34,663 nucleotides of DNA from NCBI RefSeq assembly GCF_010501095.1, contig NZ_QVMP01000006.1, forward strand, positions 126,813-161,475, written 5' to 3'. This stretch comes from Dysgonomonas sp. 520 (lineage in GTDB: Bacteria > Bacteroidota > Bacteroidia > Bacteroidales > Dysgonomonadaceae). A model generated the notes under the pieces. It did not search any database. It had not been told where the DNA came from and was given only the letters and a program-made list of their open reading frames with translations. Within the stretch, counting starts at the first letter, position 1; the number at the start of each line of letters is the position of its first letter. The position numbers and the translations under genes are program-made. Shown here piece by piece: positions 15,807 to 25,464 of this stretch.

Positions 15807-18137
15807 ATGAAAAAAAATAATAAAAATTGGCAAGAGGTAGATAATACTACTGTATTAATTAGTGCATTAAGAGGCTATATAAAGAAATGGAAGTGGTTTG
15901 TTCTATCGTTAGCTATCTGTTTGACAATTGGCATCTATAAGGTTTTGACAACAGAAAGACAGTATACAGCATCAATGAAGGTGATGTTTTTTGACGATGG
16001 AAACTCAAGTAAAAATTCAAATATGATGGATTTGGGTGCTTTGTCTTTATTTGCACCAACAAATAATTTGAATAATGAACTAATTATATTATCATCACCC
16101 GATTTGATAGGTCATGTTGTTGATAGTTTAAATCTGCAAATATCATACTATAAAAAAGGATTTTTTCGCAAAACCGAAATATTTTCAGAATCTCCATTTT
16201 ATGTGAAACTGGAGAAGGGGGAAAAAGAAATTGTAGCGGATTTCTATATAGAAAAGCAGGGGGAAGGATACAAAGTTGAAGGCTCATATGCTGTTGATGA
16301 GAATGAATTTGATATAAACCAAAAGATAGAAAGTTTTCCTGATAATATATTACTTTCGAATGATTTAGGTAAAATTCAAATACAAAAAACAGAGGTCAAG
16401 ATTGATGATTCGCAGAAATATTATATATCCATTCGAAAAAGAGCATCAGTGGAAGTATCATTGAGTTCATTGTTGAGTGTAGAAGAGGCTATTAAAAGAT
16501 CAACAATACTAGATGTGAATATTATAAGTAGCAATTCGGAAAAGGGAGCGGCCATATTGAACGAGCTGGTAAGGCAATATAATATAATGAATGCAAGAAT
16601 AAGTGGAGAAATGGCCAACAATACCTCACTCTTTATAAATGAAAGGCTGAGGGAAATATCTGTAGAATTGGGCGATGTTGAAGGTGATGTTGTTGACTAT
16701 AAGACAAGAAACAATATAACAGATCTAAGTTCAGAGGCTAAATTATTTATTCAGCAGACAGGACAAAATGAACAAAAATTGATGGAAATAGAGACACAAT
16801 TAAATGTGTTGTCCCTGATAGAGCGATTTGTAAATGATCTGGCTAACAGATTAAATCTAATTCCAAATTTAGGTATAACAGATGTGGCATTAGCTCAAAT
16901 AATAACAGAATACAATGCAAAATTGATTAATTATGATCTATTGATAAAAAATACAGGAGATGAGAATCCTGCCCGAGTGAGATTGGTTGAAGATATAAAT
17001 AATATGCGAAGCAGTATTTCCAGTTCGCTGAAAAACGTAAAGCAAGCATATCTGATATCGAAACAAGATATGCAGAAAATGTTTCGATCTAATCAATCTC
17101 GTATACAATCCGTTCCACAGCAAGAAAGAGGGTTGTTGGAGAAAGTAAGGCAACAACAAATAAAAGAAAGTTTGTTCTTATTTTTAATGCAAAAACGAGA
17201 AGAGAATAATATTACTATTGCTTCTAGGTCAGATAAGGCTCGCATTGTAGTTTCACCTCGTATAGACACTCCACCGATAGCGCCTCAATCTAAAAAAATA
17301 CTGTTCATAGCATTTCTAATAGGGTTGTTTGTTCCTATATTGATAATATATTTATCAGGTTTCTTTAAAACAAAAATTTCAAGTCGGGATGATTTAGAGA
17401 AATTGTCAGAAGTTAATGTTGTAGGACAAATCGGTAGAAGTGGAAAAGGCGGTATTGCTGTTCAGGAGTCAAGTAATTCGATTGTCTCGGAAATGTTTCG
17501 TTCTTTACGTAATAATTTGAATTTTATATTGAAACATGAATTCAATAAACTTATTATTGTAACATCAACTATTTCGGGCGAAGGAAAATCATTTATAAGT
17601 CTTAATTTGGCAATAAGCTATGCGTTGTTAGGTAAAAAGGTATTGTTGATTGGTGCTGATATCAGAAATCCGAAACTAAAAGAATACGCAAATATTAAGA
17701 AAAAAGAAGGATTAACAGACTATTTGGTAGATCCAAGTAACAAATGGCAAGATTATATCGAGAAATTAAATTTGAACACTGACCTAGGTCTAGATGTTAT
17801 GATCGCAGGGGCAATTCCTCCAAATCCAAATGAATTGCTGATGACACCCAAATTGAAATCGTTCTTATCCGAAGTGAAGCGAGAGTATGATATTGTTATT
17901 TTGGATTCGGCTCCGGTAGGATTAGTGTCAGATACATATCTGATAGATGAGCATATTGACCTAACTCTTTATATCGTAAGAGAGAATGTAACCTCAAAAA
18001 CGGCTGTTAATTTTATTAACACACAGAAGGAGGAAAACAAGTTACATAATATGTATCTGGTATTGAATGATTCTGTTCTTGATAATAGCTATAAGTATGG
18101 TTATGGCAAGGCTTATGGTTATGGTAAGATTAATTAA
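15807..18137 (+). CDS. Wzc-like polysaccharide co-polymerase / BY-kinase
   Basis: Inner-membrane chain-length regulator and autokinase of 776 residues. Two membrane segments (about 32-50 and 497-518) bracket a Wzz-type periplasmic domain with long coiled coils (about 270-440). The cytoplasmic BY-kinase domain has Walker A SGEGKS (590-595), Walker A' LIGADIRNP and Walker B VILDSAP. The C-terminus carries a tyrosine cluster (Y762, Y764, Y766, Y770, Y772) alternating with glycine, the expected autophosphorylation tail. The tail is fused in one chain, as in proteobacterial Wzc. No cognate tyrosine phosphatase is in the window. Confidence 0.95.
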   Translation: MKKNNKNWQEVDNTTVLISALRGYIKKWKWFVLSLAICLTIGIYKVLTTERQYTASMKVMFFDDGNSSKNSNMMDLGALSLFAPTNNLNNELIILSSPDLIGHVVDSLNLQISYYKKGFFRKTEIFSESPFYVKLEKGEKEIVADFYIEKQGEGYKVEGSYAVDENEFDINQKIESFPDNILLSNDLGKIQIQKTEVKIDDSQKYYISIRKRASVEVSLSSLLSVEEAIKRSTILDVNIISSNSEKGAAILNELVRQYNIMNARISGEMANNTSLFINERLREISVELGDVEGDVVDYKTRNNITDLSSEAKLFIQQTGQNEQKLMEIETQLNVLSLIERFVNDLANRLNLIPNLGITDVALAQIITEYNAKLINYDLLIKNTGDENPARVRLVEDINNMRSSISSSLKNVKQAYLISKQDMQKMFRSNQSRIQSVPQQERGLLEKVRQQQIKESLFLFLMQKREENNITIASRSDKARIVVSPRIDTPPIAPQSKKILFIAFLIGLFVPILIIYLSGFFKTKISSRDDLEKLSEVNVVGQIGRSGKGGIAVQESSNSIVSEMFRSLRNNLNFILKHEFNKLIIVTSTISGEGKSFISLNLAISYALLGKKVLLIGADIRNPKLKEYANIKKKEGLTDYLVDPSNKWQDYIEKLNLNTDLGLDVMIAGAIPPNPNELLMTPKLKSFLSEVKREYDIVILDSAPVGLVSDTYLIDEHIDLTLYIVRENVTSKTAVNFINTQKEENKLHNMYLVLNDSVLDNSYKYGYGKAYGYGKIN

Positions 18138-18140
18138 TGA

Positions 18141-19589
18141 ATGAGTAGTATATCAAAAAGCATTTTTTCTGGGGCTCTTTGGACTACGGTTCAAACTGTA
18201 GGATTGAAGTTATCTTCTATATTGGGTCAATTGATTTTGGCTTATATATTATCGCCAGAAGACTTTGGAAAAATAGGATTAACCTATACAATAACGAGTA
18301 TAGGTATTCTATTTCAAAGTTTTGGTTTAACAGATGTCTTAGTAAACAGAGGAAAATCGTTTTTGGTATTAATGCCTTTGGCGAAAAGTGTTAGTCTTAT
18401 AGGCTCTGTAATATGTTGGATTGTTACAATAATATTGGGGTTTGTTGGTAGTATCTTTTTATATAACGATATTGAAATATTTTATCTTGTAGTGATATTT
18501 AGTTTTTCGATACCGTTCGACACACTATCTGTTGTACCCGATAGTAGATTAATGCAACAGTTGAGATTTAAGGATAGGTCATTGATTCAGGTTTATGCTG
18601 CTTTCTTGACACAAATCTTAACAGTAGTGTTTGCGCTTTTTTCGTTTGGTGTCTATAGTTTTGTCTTACCAATAACGCTAGTTGCTATTCTAAGATATTT
18701 ATATATTACGAAGATTTCAGAAACAGGTTTTAGAATATCCTTTACCCTTAGACGTTGGAAACATTTGGTTGTAAATAGCGCTTGGAGTTTTTTATATGCG
18801 TTGAGCCAAAGATTAATTCAACAGTTAGACTTTATTATTTTAGGAGTTTTTGTTTTGCAATCAGAGGTTGGCGTCTATTTTTTAGCATTTAGTTTAAGTA
18901 TTCAGGTTATAGGTTTTTTAGTCGGAGCCATTTCGCCCATAGTGTTTCCTGTTTTGATGCAAGTGCCTAAAGAAGATACGACAACTGTAAAAAATACATT
19001 AAATAAACTAACATATATATTAGCTCTGATTGGTATGCCATTTGCATTGTGGCAAGCCGTTTCTGCAGAACCATTGATTAAGTTATTTTTGCAAGATAAA
19101 TGGATTCCTTGTATACTGATAACTCAAATACTGTCTTTGGGTATTGGTTTTCAGGTTGTTTCTTCTTTATGGGTGGTAACATTGAGAATAAATGGGGAAT
19201 TTAAAAAACAAGCAGAATTGTCATTTTACTCACTTCTATTATTCGTTATATTGGTTGTTCCCTTAACGTATTTATATAAATCTGTAGGTACAGCTATTGC
19301 AGTATCTGCTTATTATATGATAAGTGGACCTGTTTTAAGTTATTTATCTTTTAAGAAGTATGATATTTCATTTATAAAAGTTCTCCACCCATATATAAAA
19401 TATTTTATTGTTTCCATTGTAATATTTGGTTCTATTTTTTACATCTCCTCTCTAACTGATTGTATTTATATAAAGTTTCTGATGAATGTTATATTATCGC
19501 CAATAATATATCTGATAATTATCTATTTTGTTGATAGACAAATGTTTTTAGGTGTGTTGAATTTAGTTAAGAAACGAAATCTTTCATAG
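18141..19589 (+). CDS. Wzx-type polysaccharide repeat-unit flippase
   Basis: A 482-residue polytopic protein with about 12-14 hydrophobic segments, of the MOP superfamily (WzxC/MviN-like). The N-terminus GALWTTVQTVGLKLSSILGQLILAYILSPEDFG is typical of the oligosaccharide flippase family. It would move undecaprenyl-linked repeat units across the inner membrane. It starts 3 bases after the Wzc stop. Confidence 0.9.
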   Translation: MSSISKSIFSGALWTTVQTVGLKLSSILGQLILAYILSPEDFGKIGLTYTITSIGILFQSFGLTDVLVNRGKSFLVLMPLAKSVSLIGSVICWIVTIILGFVGSIFLYNDIEIFYLVVIFSFSIPFDTLSVVPDSRLMQQLRFKDRSLIQVYAAFLTQILTVVFALFSFGVYSFVLPITLVAILRYLYITKISETGFRISFTLRRWKHLVVNSAWSFLYALSQRLIQQLDFIILGVFVLQSEVGVYFLAFSLSIQVIGFLVGAISPIVFPVLMQVPKEDTTTVKNTLNKLTYILALIGMPFALWQAVSAEPLIKLFLQDKWIPCILITQILSLGIGFQVVSSLWVVTLRINGEFKKQAELSFYSLLLFVILVVPLTYLYKSVGTAIAVSAYYMISGPVLSYLSFKKYDISFIKVLHPYIKYFIVSIVIFGSIFYISSLTDCIYIKFLMNVILSPIIYLIIIYFVDRQMFLGVLNLVKKRNLS

Positions 19590-19625
19590 AATTTCTAAAT
19601 AGAATAACTCATAAAAAAGGATTGT

Positions 19626-20978
19626 ATGATAGATAAAATATCAAATAACATATCTTTAGTCCTATTATTATTGCTTGGTATTGGTATTGCTTTTGTTTTG
19701 TTTGAACCACCCTTGCTAACACTATTAGGCTTGTTTGTTTTTATATACAATTGTAAAAGATTTTTTTTGAAACAGAAAAAAAATCTTCCGGTATTGGAGT
19801 TTATCTTGGTTGTATCAGGGATCCAATGGATTGTAGGTCCTATGATAATGTATCGATTGGTTCCTGAAGAGTTAGGAGTTGATGAAAACAGGTATATGTT
19901 GATTACTGCTATAGCATATTTGTGTTTCAGTTTGGGGATGTTGGTAAATAGTAGAGATATAGTTTTAGACAAGGACCAGGTTAGAAGTATATGTGCCGAT
20001 TTTAAGGTACAATTCATATTAAAATTATTTTCTATTATAGGGATTATTCTTTTACTAGGATCAACGTTTACTACTATGTTTCAAGATATAATATCAACAT
20101 TATTTATATTGTTAGGTTTATACTCTTCAATAGTACTATTATATACAGACTTGAAGTCTAGATATCTGTATATAGCCTTAATATTATTCTTTTATTTGGT
20201 CAAATGTATCCATTTAACAGTTTTTGCAGATCTGATCTCGGTACTCTTTATATTATATATCTTTTTACCTAATATTTATTCATGGGGAACAAAGAAGGTT
20301 TTATTAATGACATTGTTGGGTATAATGTTTCTTTTTGTTATAGATACAACGAAAAGATTATATAGACAAGAGGTCTGGGCTACGGAAGCCAGAGAAGTAA
20401 ATATAGATTTGTTCCTTTCTATTGTGACATCAAGTTCGATAGGGCAAGACGAACAAGCCAGTACGATTAGCCGTTTTAGTTCTGGATCTGTGAATAGTTT
20501 AATATTTAAGTACGTTCCTAAAGAAAAAGCTCATACAAAAGGAGAAGTTTTATTAGATGATTTTGCTAATGCTATAGTTCCTAGGGTGTTATATCCTGAA
20601 AAAAAAGAAATAGATACAAGAAAAAACTATATGTTGTATACCGGGATATATATAAATGAGGATACATCTGTAGGTATAAATGCTTTAGGTATAGCCTATG
20701 CCGAGTTTGGAGTTTTAGGTAGTTATATTTTTATGCTTATTTTGGGATTTTTCTTAAGAAAATCCTTATCTTTCTTTATAAATCTTGGGAAGAAAAATAT
20801 CTTTTATATTTTTTCAATAGTAATGATATATTCAACATTCTTTAAAGCAGAATATGAATTTGTTTCTTCAGTAAATTCTTTTATTAAATCAACAATTTTT
20901 ATCTTGATTATTATATTTATACTAACATATAATAATAGACAATTATATGCTTATTCAACAGAGAATGAGTTAGACTGA
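19626..20978 (+). CDS. Wzy-like polysaccharide polymerase
   Basis: A 450-residue protein with about 11-12 hydrophobic segments and a large periplasmic loop (about residues 240-350). The loop contains SRFSSGSVN, then DDFANAIVPRVLYPEKKEIDTR and GINALGIAYAEFGVLGSY. The arrangement (R/S-rich start, PR..YP.K, T...G, FG..G) is characteristic of O-antigen/EPS polymerases, which have low sequence identity. It follows the flippase by 36 bases. The polymerase assignment rests on topology, motifs and position. Confidence 0.8.
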   Translation: MIDKISNNISLVLLLLLGIGIAFVLFEPPLLTLLGLFVFIYNCKRFFLKQKKNLPVLEFILVVSGIQWIVGPMIMYRLVPEELGVDENRYMLITAIAYLCFSLGMLVNSRDIVLDKDQVRSICADFKVQFILKLFSIIGIILLLGSTFTTMFQDIISTLFILLGLYSSIVLLYTDLKSRYLYIALILFFYLVKCIHLTVFADLISVLFILYIFLPNIYSWGTKKVLLMTLLGIMFLFVIDTTKRLYRQEVWATEAREVNIDLFLSIVTSSSIGQDEQASTISRFSSGSVNSLIFKYVPKEKAHTKGEVLLDDFANAIVPRVLYPEKKEIDTRKNYMLYTGIYINEDTSVGINALGIAYAEFGVLGSYIFMLILGFFLRKSLSFFINLGKKNIFYIFSIVMIYSTFFKAEYEFVSSVNSFIKSTIFILIIIFILTYNNRQLYAYSTENELD

Positions 20979-21016
20979 AATAATTAATAATATAATAAAA
21001 TAAAATAAATAAACAT

Positions 21017-22030
21017 ATGAGAATTGCGATAATCGGGGCAAATAACTACGATACATTAGAGTATAATCTAAAAGATGCTTTTGCACATAATAATTATCAT
21101 TGCGAAATCTTTGATATTAACAATTCAAAGATTTTTAAAAATAAAATAATATCAAAATATACACTGCAATTGGATATGCAAGGGAGGGGTTTTTTTGATA
21201 GTTATGATCAATGGATATTTGACAAAGTTTTTAGAAGAGTTGCTGAGTATCAGCCGGATTTGGTCATTTGTACATATCGTTTTATTCATCCTAAATTTGT
21301 ATCACGAGTAAAAAAAGAACTGAAATGTAAAATTGTGCATGTAAATCCGGATGCATTAACAACATTCGGTCATCAGCAAGTTTTTGCCTCTGACTATGAT
21401 GTTTGGTTTTCTAAAGACCCATATATTGTGTCTTTTATGAAAGGGAATCTGCATCTGAATGCCAAATATTATAGTGAAGCGTTTAATTCTCGTATTCATA
21501 AACGAATGGAGGTAGATAAAAAAACACTTGAAGATGAGTTGAATATTGATGTAGTGACCTATGGTAACATCTACCCATATCGTAGTAGAATGCTGAAAAT
21601 ATTATTGGATAATAATATTAATTTGAAACTATATGGTGTAAAATCCAAAAGATTTTATGATAATGCTTTAGATAAGGCGTATCAGAATAAATGTATACTA
21701 GGTGAGGAAAAAGCAAAAATTCTCTATGGATCCAAGATTGTTTTCAATCAGATGCATTATGCTGAAATTGGGTCTGTTAACAACCGATTTTTTGAAGCGA
21801 ATGGTTCGGGTGCTTTTCAGTTGTCAGATTATCGTCCTATTCTTAAGGATTTGCTCCCGATAGATCCGGAATTAGTGAGTTTCAGAACAATTGATGAAGG
21901 TATTGAAAAAATAAAATATTACCTTGAACACACAGATGAAAGGATTGAGATTGCAGGGAAAGTACATAATCATTTTATCCAAAATTATACATACGATCAT
22001 TTAATTGAATTTATTCTTAAATCTATATAA
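21017..22030 (+). CDS. CgeB-like glycosyltransferase (group 1, GT-B fold)
   Basis: A 337-residue cytoplasmic GT-B protein. The C-terminal half has the CgeB/Glyco_trans_1_2 pattern: a sugar-nucleotide pocket around VTYGNIYPYRSRML, then SVNNRFFEANGSGAFQL and a terminal ELVSFRTIDEGIEKIKYYL. N-terminal Rossmann features (IAIIGAN, then DLVICTYR) support it. The sugar and acceptor cannot be predicted. It follows the polymerase by 38 bases; same apparent operon. Confidence 0.82.
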   Translation: MRIAIIGANNYDTLEYNLKDAFAHNNYHCEIFDINNSKIFKNKIISKYTLQLDMQGRGFFDSYDQWIFDKVFRRVAEYQPDLVICTYRFIHPKFVSRVKKELKCKIVHVNPDALTTFGHQQVFASDYDVWFSKDPYIVSFMKGNLHLNAKYYSEAFNSRIHKRMEVDKKTLEDELNIDVVTYGNIYPYRSRMLKILLDNNINLKLYGVKSKRFYDNALDKAYQNKCILGEEKAKILYGSKIVFNQMHYAEIGSVNNRFFEANGSGAFQLSDYRPILKDLLPIDPELVSFRTIDEGIEKIKYYLEHTDERIEIAGKVHNHFIQNYTYDHLIEFILKSI

Positions 22031-22050
22031 ATAAAAGGAAGGCACATTTT

Positions 22051-23028
22051 ATGAAAGTTTGTTATATATACAGACAAAAGAGCCGAAATGCGCATAGCAT
22101 AGAGAATGTATTTCAAACTATATCAGATAATATAGAAGCTTTGGGAATAGAGTCTGTATCTTATTATAGGAACGACTCTTTATTAAAGACTTTTAGGGAA
22201 GTGCGAAAACTGAAAGCAGATATATATCATATAACAGGAGATGTGTATTATTTGGCAATGTTTCTCCCTCCTAAGAAAACCATAATGACTATCCATGATA
22301 TAGGGAGGTATAAGAACCGAAAAAAGAGTCTCAAAAATTTATTGTATGCACTACTGTGGTTCTTGATTCCAACAATGCGAGTGAGAAAAATTACTGTTGT
22401 GAGCGAACTTGTGAAAAATGACTTGATCAAATATTTTAAAGTCAAAGAAAATAAAATAAGTATTATACCCAATCCTCTAGTTCAAAAACTAAGTTATAGT
22501 GAAAGAAAAAATAAAACATTAGTCCCCAATGTATTACAGATTGGAACAGGAGAGCATAAAAATTTGATAGGACTGATAGAAGCTGTAAAAGGATTAAAAT
22601 GTAATTTGACAATAATAGGTCACATAGAAGAAAAAATAGATCATCTTCTAAAACTATATGGAATTGAATATAAGAATTATAACGACATAACAAATGAAGA
22701 AGTAGTAAAATTGTACGAATTGTGCGATATTGTCTATTTCGCTTCATTTTCGGAAGGGTTTGGATTACCTATTCTGGAAGGACAGGCTATTGGAAGAGCT
22801 GTTATAACGAGTAATATAAGTCCGATGAAAGAAGTAAGTGGAGAAGCTGTTTTATTAGTGAATCCTTATGATATACAACAGATAAGAGAGGCTCTAACTT
22901 TATTAATGACAAATGAGGAAACCTATAATGAGTTGGTGAAATTGGGATTAAGAAATGTAAGCAAATATGATATACTCCCTATCTGTCAAAAATATGTATC
23001 AGCATATAATAGCCTAAAAAATATGTAA
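22051..23028 (+). CDS. GT4-family glycosyltransferase
   Basis: A 325-residue retaining GT-B enzyme. Visible are TIHDIGRYKN, the central VLQIGTGEHKNL, and the EX7E motif EGFGLPILE (E235 and E243) in the donor pocket. Slightly short for GT4, with a compact N-terminal domain. It probably adds one sugar of the repeat unit. Spaced 20 bases after the preceding gene and 2 bases before the next. Confidence 0.88.
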   Translation: MKVCYIYRQKSRNAHSIENVFQTISDNIEALGIESVSYYRNDSLLKTFREVRKLKADIYHITGDVYYLAMFLPPKKTIMTIHDIGRYKNRKKSLKNLLYALLWFLIPTMRVRKITVVSELVKNDLIKYFKVKENKISIIPNPLVQKLSYSERKNKTLVPNVLQIGTGEHKNLIGLIEAVKGLKCNLTIIGHIEEKIDHLLKLYGIEYKNYNDITNEEVVKLYELCDIVYFASFSEGFGLPILEGQAIGRAVITSNISPMKEVSGEAVLLVNPYDIQQIREALTLLMTNEETYNELVKLGLRNVSKYDILPICQKYVSAYNSLKNM

Positions 23029-23030
23029 TT

Positions 23031-24131
23031 ATGTTTGTTTTTTATCAAAATATACTCAGCATACATCAGTCTGCTTTTTTAAGAAGTTTGGCTGAAATTC
23101 AGCAAGATGTAACATTGGTTGTTCCCGAAAAGGTGGCCGAGGAAAGAATAAAACAAGGATGGGCTATACCGGATTTTGATAAAGTAAATGTAATAGTTGC
23201 TCCTACAACAGAAGATGTGGATCGGTTGCTGAATAGAGAAGATGCATTTCATATTTTTTCGGGAATAAACTCTCATTCCTTGCCTAGTCAAATATTTGAA
23301 AAAGCGGTTAAGAAAAAGTTAAAAATAGGAGTTATCCTAGAACCATTCAATTGGTTGGGGTGGAAAGGAAAATTGAGGTTTATTAAATATCTTCTTTTGA
23401 GGTTGAGATATAACTCTTCAATTCACTTTGTTTTAACAATAGGAAACAGGGGGAGATGGTGTTATGAAAAAGTAGGATTTACTAAAAATAATATATATGA
23501 CTGGGCTTATTTTACTGAAAATTATAATGTTGTTAAAATTGGGGAGGGGTTAAAATCTGAAATTGTAAAGGTAATATTTATAGGAAGCATAGATGAGCGA
23601 AAAAACATATTACATTTGGTTGATGTTATCTTAAAACTTAACAACAAGAAGTTTAGCTTAGATATTATAGGAAAAGGGCCACTCGAGAATACTTTAATAA
23701 GCAAGATTGATAATTGTGAAAATATAAAATATTTAGGAAAAATATCAAATGAAAAGATAGGATCATATATTTCAAATTCTGATATTTTAGTTTTACCTAG
23801 TATTTTTGACGGATGGGGCGCAGTGGTTAATGAGGCTTTGATGTGCGGAACATCTGTCATTGCCAGTAGTAATTGTGGATCATCTATCTTATTGGATGGT
23901 GAAAAAAGAGGAGAAGTCTATTTCGTGGAAAAAGAAAATTTGGATGAGATAATAAGCAGATGGCTATCAAAAGGTGTTTTAACTTATTCCAGGAGATTAG
24001 AAATCAAGGAATGGGCAGAAACGAATATTTCAGGAAAAGTAGCGGCTAATTATTTCATTGAAATTATCAATCATATTTGCGATAATACAGAAAGGCCAAT
24101 AGCTCCGTGGATAAAAAATAAAAATAAATGA
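23031..24131 (+). CDS. GT4-family glycosyltransferase with a variant EX7E motif
   Basis: A 366-residue GT-B enzyme. The C-terminal domain is clear (KVIFIGSIDERKNILHLVD, then LDIIGKGPLE). The EX7E motif reads DGWGAVVNE, with D260 in place of the first Glu and E268 kept; this substitution is seen in other GT4 enzymes. The acceptor domain is poorly conserved. It starts 2 bases after the previous stop, and the next gene starts 1 base after this one ends, so translation is probably coupled. Confidence 0.85.
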   Translation: MFVFYQNILSIHQSAFLRSLAEIQQDVTLVVPEKVAEERIKQGWAIPDFDKVNVIVAPTTEDVDRLLNREDAFHIFSGINSHSLPSQIFEKAVKKKLKIGVILEPFNWLGWKGKLRFIKYLLLRLRYNSSIHFVLTIGNRGRWCYEKVGFTKNNIYDWAYFTENYNVVKIGEGLKSEIVKVIFIGSIDERKNILHLVDVILKLNNKKFSLDIIGKGPLENTLISKIDNCENIKYLGKISNEKIGSYISNSDILVLPSIFDGWGAVVNEALMCGTSVIASSNCGSSILLDGEKRGEVYFVEKENLDEIISRWLSKGVLTYSRRLEIKEWAETNISGKVAANYFIEIINHICDNTERPIAPWIKNKNK

Positions 24132-24132
24132 A

Positions 24133-25263
24133 ATGAGAATATTAAATACAATTTCAAGTTTGGGAGTAAATAGTGGAGGACCAACCCAAAGTCTGTATTT
24201 CACAGTAAAAGAGTTGCATAATATTGGTTTAAATGTAGATATTTTATCTTATTATCCATCCGAAGGTGACAGTATTATATCGGATGAAAAATTTATTATT
24301 TCTTTAAAAACCTCAAAAGGGATATTGGCTTATTCCCCAGAATATAAAAAATCTCTAATAAATAGTGATTATGATATTTATCATACACACGGTATTTGGG
24401 AATATCCCAATTATATAACTTCTAAGATAGCAAAAAGAAAAGGGAAGCCTTATGTCGTTACATTGCATGGAATGTTGTATCCACAAGCAATGCGTATCAA
24501 AAGTCATGAAAAAAGGATATTGTTAAAACTCTTTTTTCAAAAAATCATAAATAATGCAGCAGCAGTTCATGCTACATGTTTGGATGAAATGAATTATGCC
24601 AGAGAATTGGGAATAACTTCACCTATAGCTGTTATTCCTAATCCTGTTGAGATTTCAGAGAATACAACCATATCCAATCCTGATAAAGTTCGGATTGGAT
24701 ATTTAGGTCGTATACGAGCACGTTCTCTGAAAAATGTAGATAGGTTAATCTATATTTGGGATAAATTGAGAGACTCTATAGCTGATGCCGAATTAGTGAT
24801 TATAGGGGGAGGGGATGATGCCTATCTTGATTTTTTGAAAAGTGAGGTGAAAAGACTAGGTTTAAATAATGTAGTCTTCACCGGATTTTTATCAGGAGAA
24901 GCAAAAAATAAAGCAATAAATTCACTTTCTTATTTGGCAGTTCCTAGCGATTTTGAGAGCTTTGGAATGATTGTACCAGAGGCATTGACTAGAGGTATTC
25001 CTGTAATAGCATCAAAAGGAACCCCTTGGGAAGAATTGAATACTCATAATTGTGGATGGTGGGTAGATAATGATATTGATACTTTTGCAAATGCTATAAA
25101 GGAAGCAATTTCTTTGTCTGATCAAAAACGTTTGGAAATGGCTGATAATGGAAGGAAATTGATAAGAGAGAATTATTCAATGGAAGTGGTTTCCAAAATG
25201 TTTTTACAGTTATATAATTGGATAAATAGTGGAGAGAATAAACCGAATTTTGTCTATCTATAA
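24133..25263 (+). CDS. GT4-family glycosyltransferase
   Basis: A 376-residue GT-B enzyme. The N-terminus has the glycine-rich acceptor loop SSLGVNSGGPTQSL, typical of GT4 proteins. The donor domain has RIGYLGRI, LVIIGGGDDAYL and the EX7E motif ESFGMIVPE (E275, E283). It is the last gene of the tightly packed cluster; a MITE-like element follows 11 bases after the stop. Confidence 0.9.
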   Translation: MRILNTISSLGVNSGGPTQSLYFTVKELHNIGLNVDILSYYPSEGDSIISDEKFIISLKTSKGILAYSPEYKKSLINSDYDIYHTHGIWEYPNYITSKIAKRKGKPYVVTLHGMLYPQAMRIKSHEKRILLKLFFQKIINNAAAVHATCLDEMNYARELGITSPIAVIPNPVEISENTTISNPDKVRIGYLGRIRARSLKNVDRLIYIWDKLRDSIADAELVIIGGGDDAYLDFLKSEVKRLGLNNVVFTGFLSGEAKNKAINSLSYLAVPSDFESFGMIVPEALTRGIPVIASKGTPWEELNTHNCGWWVDNDIDTFANAIKEAISLSDQKRLEMADNGRKLIRENYSMEVVSKMFLQLYNWINSGENKPNFVYL

Positions 25264-25274
25264 TTATATACGAT

Positions 25275-25413
25275 GAAACCGTCTAGACTTTTTCGTTTTA
25301 TTCAATTTTGTCATCCTGAGAGTATCGAAGGATCTGTTTTTTAGATGTTTCACTACGTTCAACATGACAAAAACTCAAAAATTAAGTATAATTTAAAAAG
25401 TCTAGATGACTTC
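25275..25413. mobile_element. MITE-like element, copy 1
   Basis: A 139-bp non-coding element. The left end GAAACCGTCTAGACTTTTTC (25275-25294) is inverted at the right end, AAAAAGTCTAGATGACTTC, with three changes. Inside, TGTCATCCTGAG and TTCAACATGACA form a second, nested inverted repeat. GAT directly flanks both sides (25272-25274, 25414-25416), which looks like a 3-bp target duplication. By eye it matches the reverse complement of copy 2 (30177-30316) except for one substitution, one indel and three changes at the right end. No open reading frame is present. Confidence 0.85.
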
Positions 25414-25419
25414 GATATA

Positions 25420-25427
25420 TAGATTTG
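25420..25427 (+). promoter_or_regulatory. Possible -7 box just outside the MITE-like element
   Basis: TAGATTTG matches TAnnTTTG and lies 37 bases before the GT2 start. No proper -33 box; the single motif in AT-rich DNA is weak evidence. Confidence 0.3.
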
Positions 25428-25464
25428 GGAAATTATCAAACGTTAATAATTAAAATAAACAACA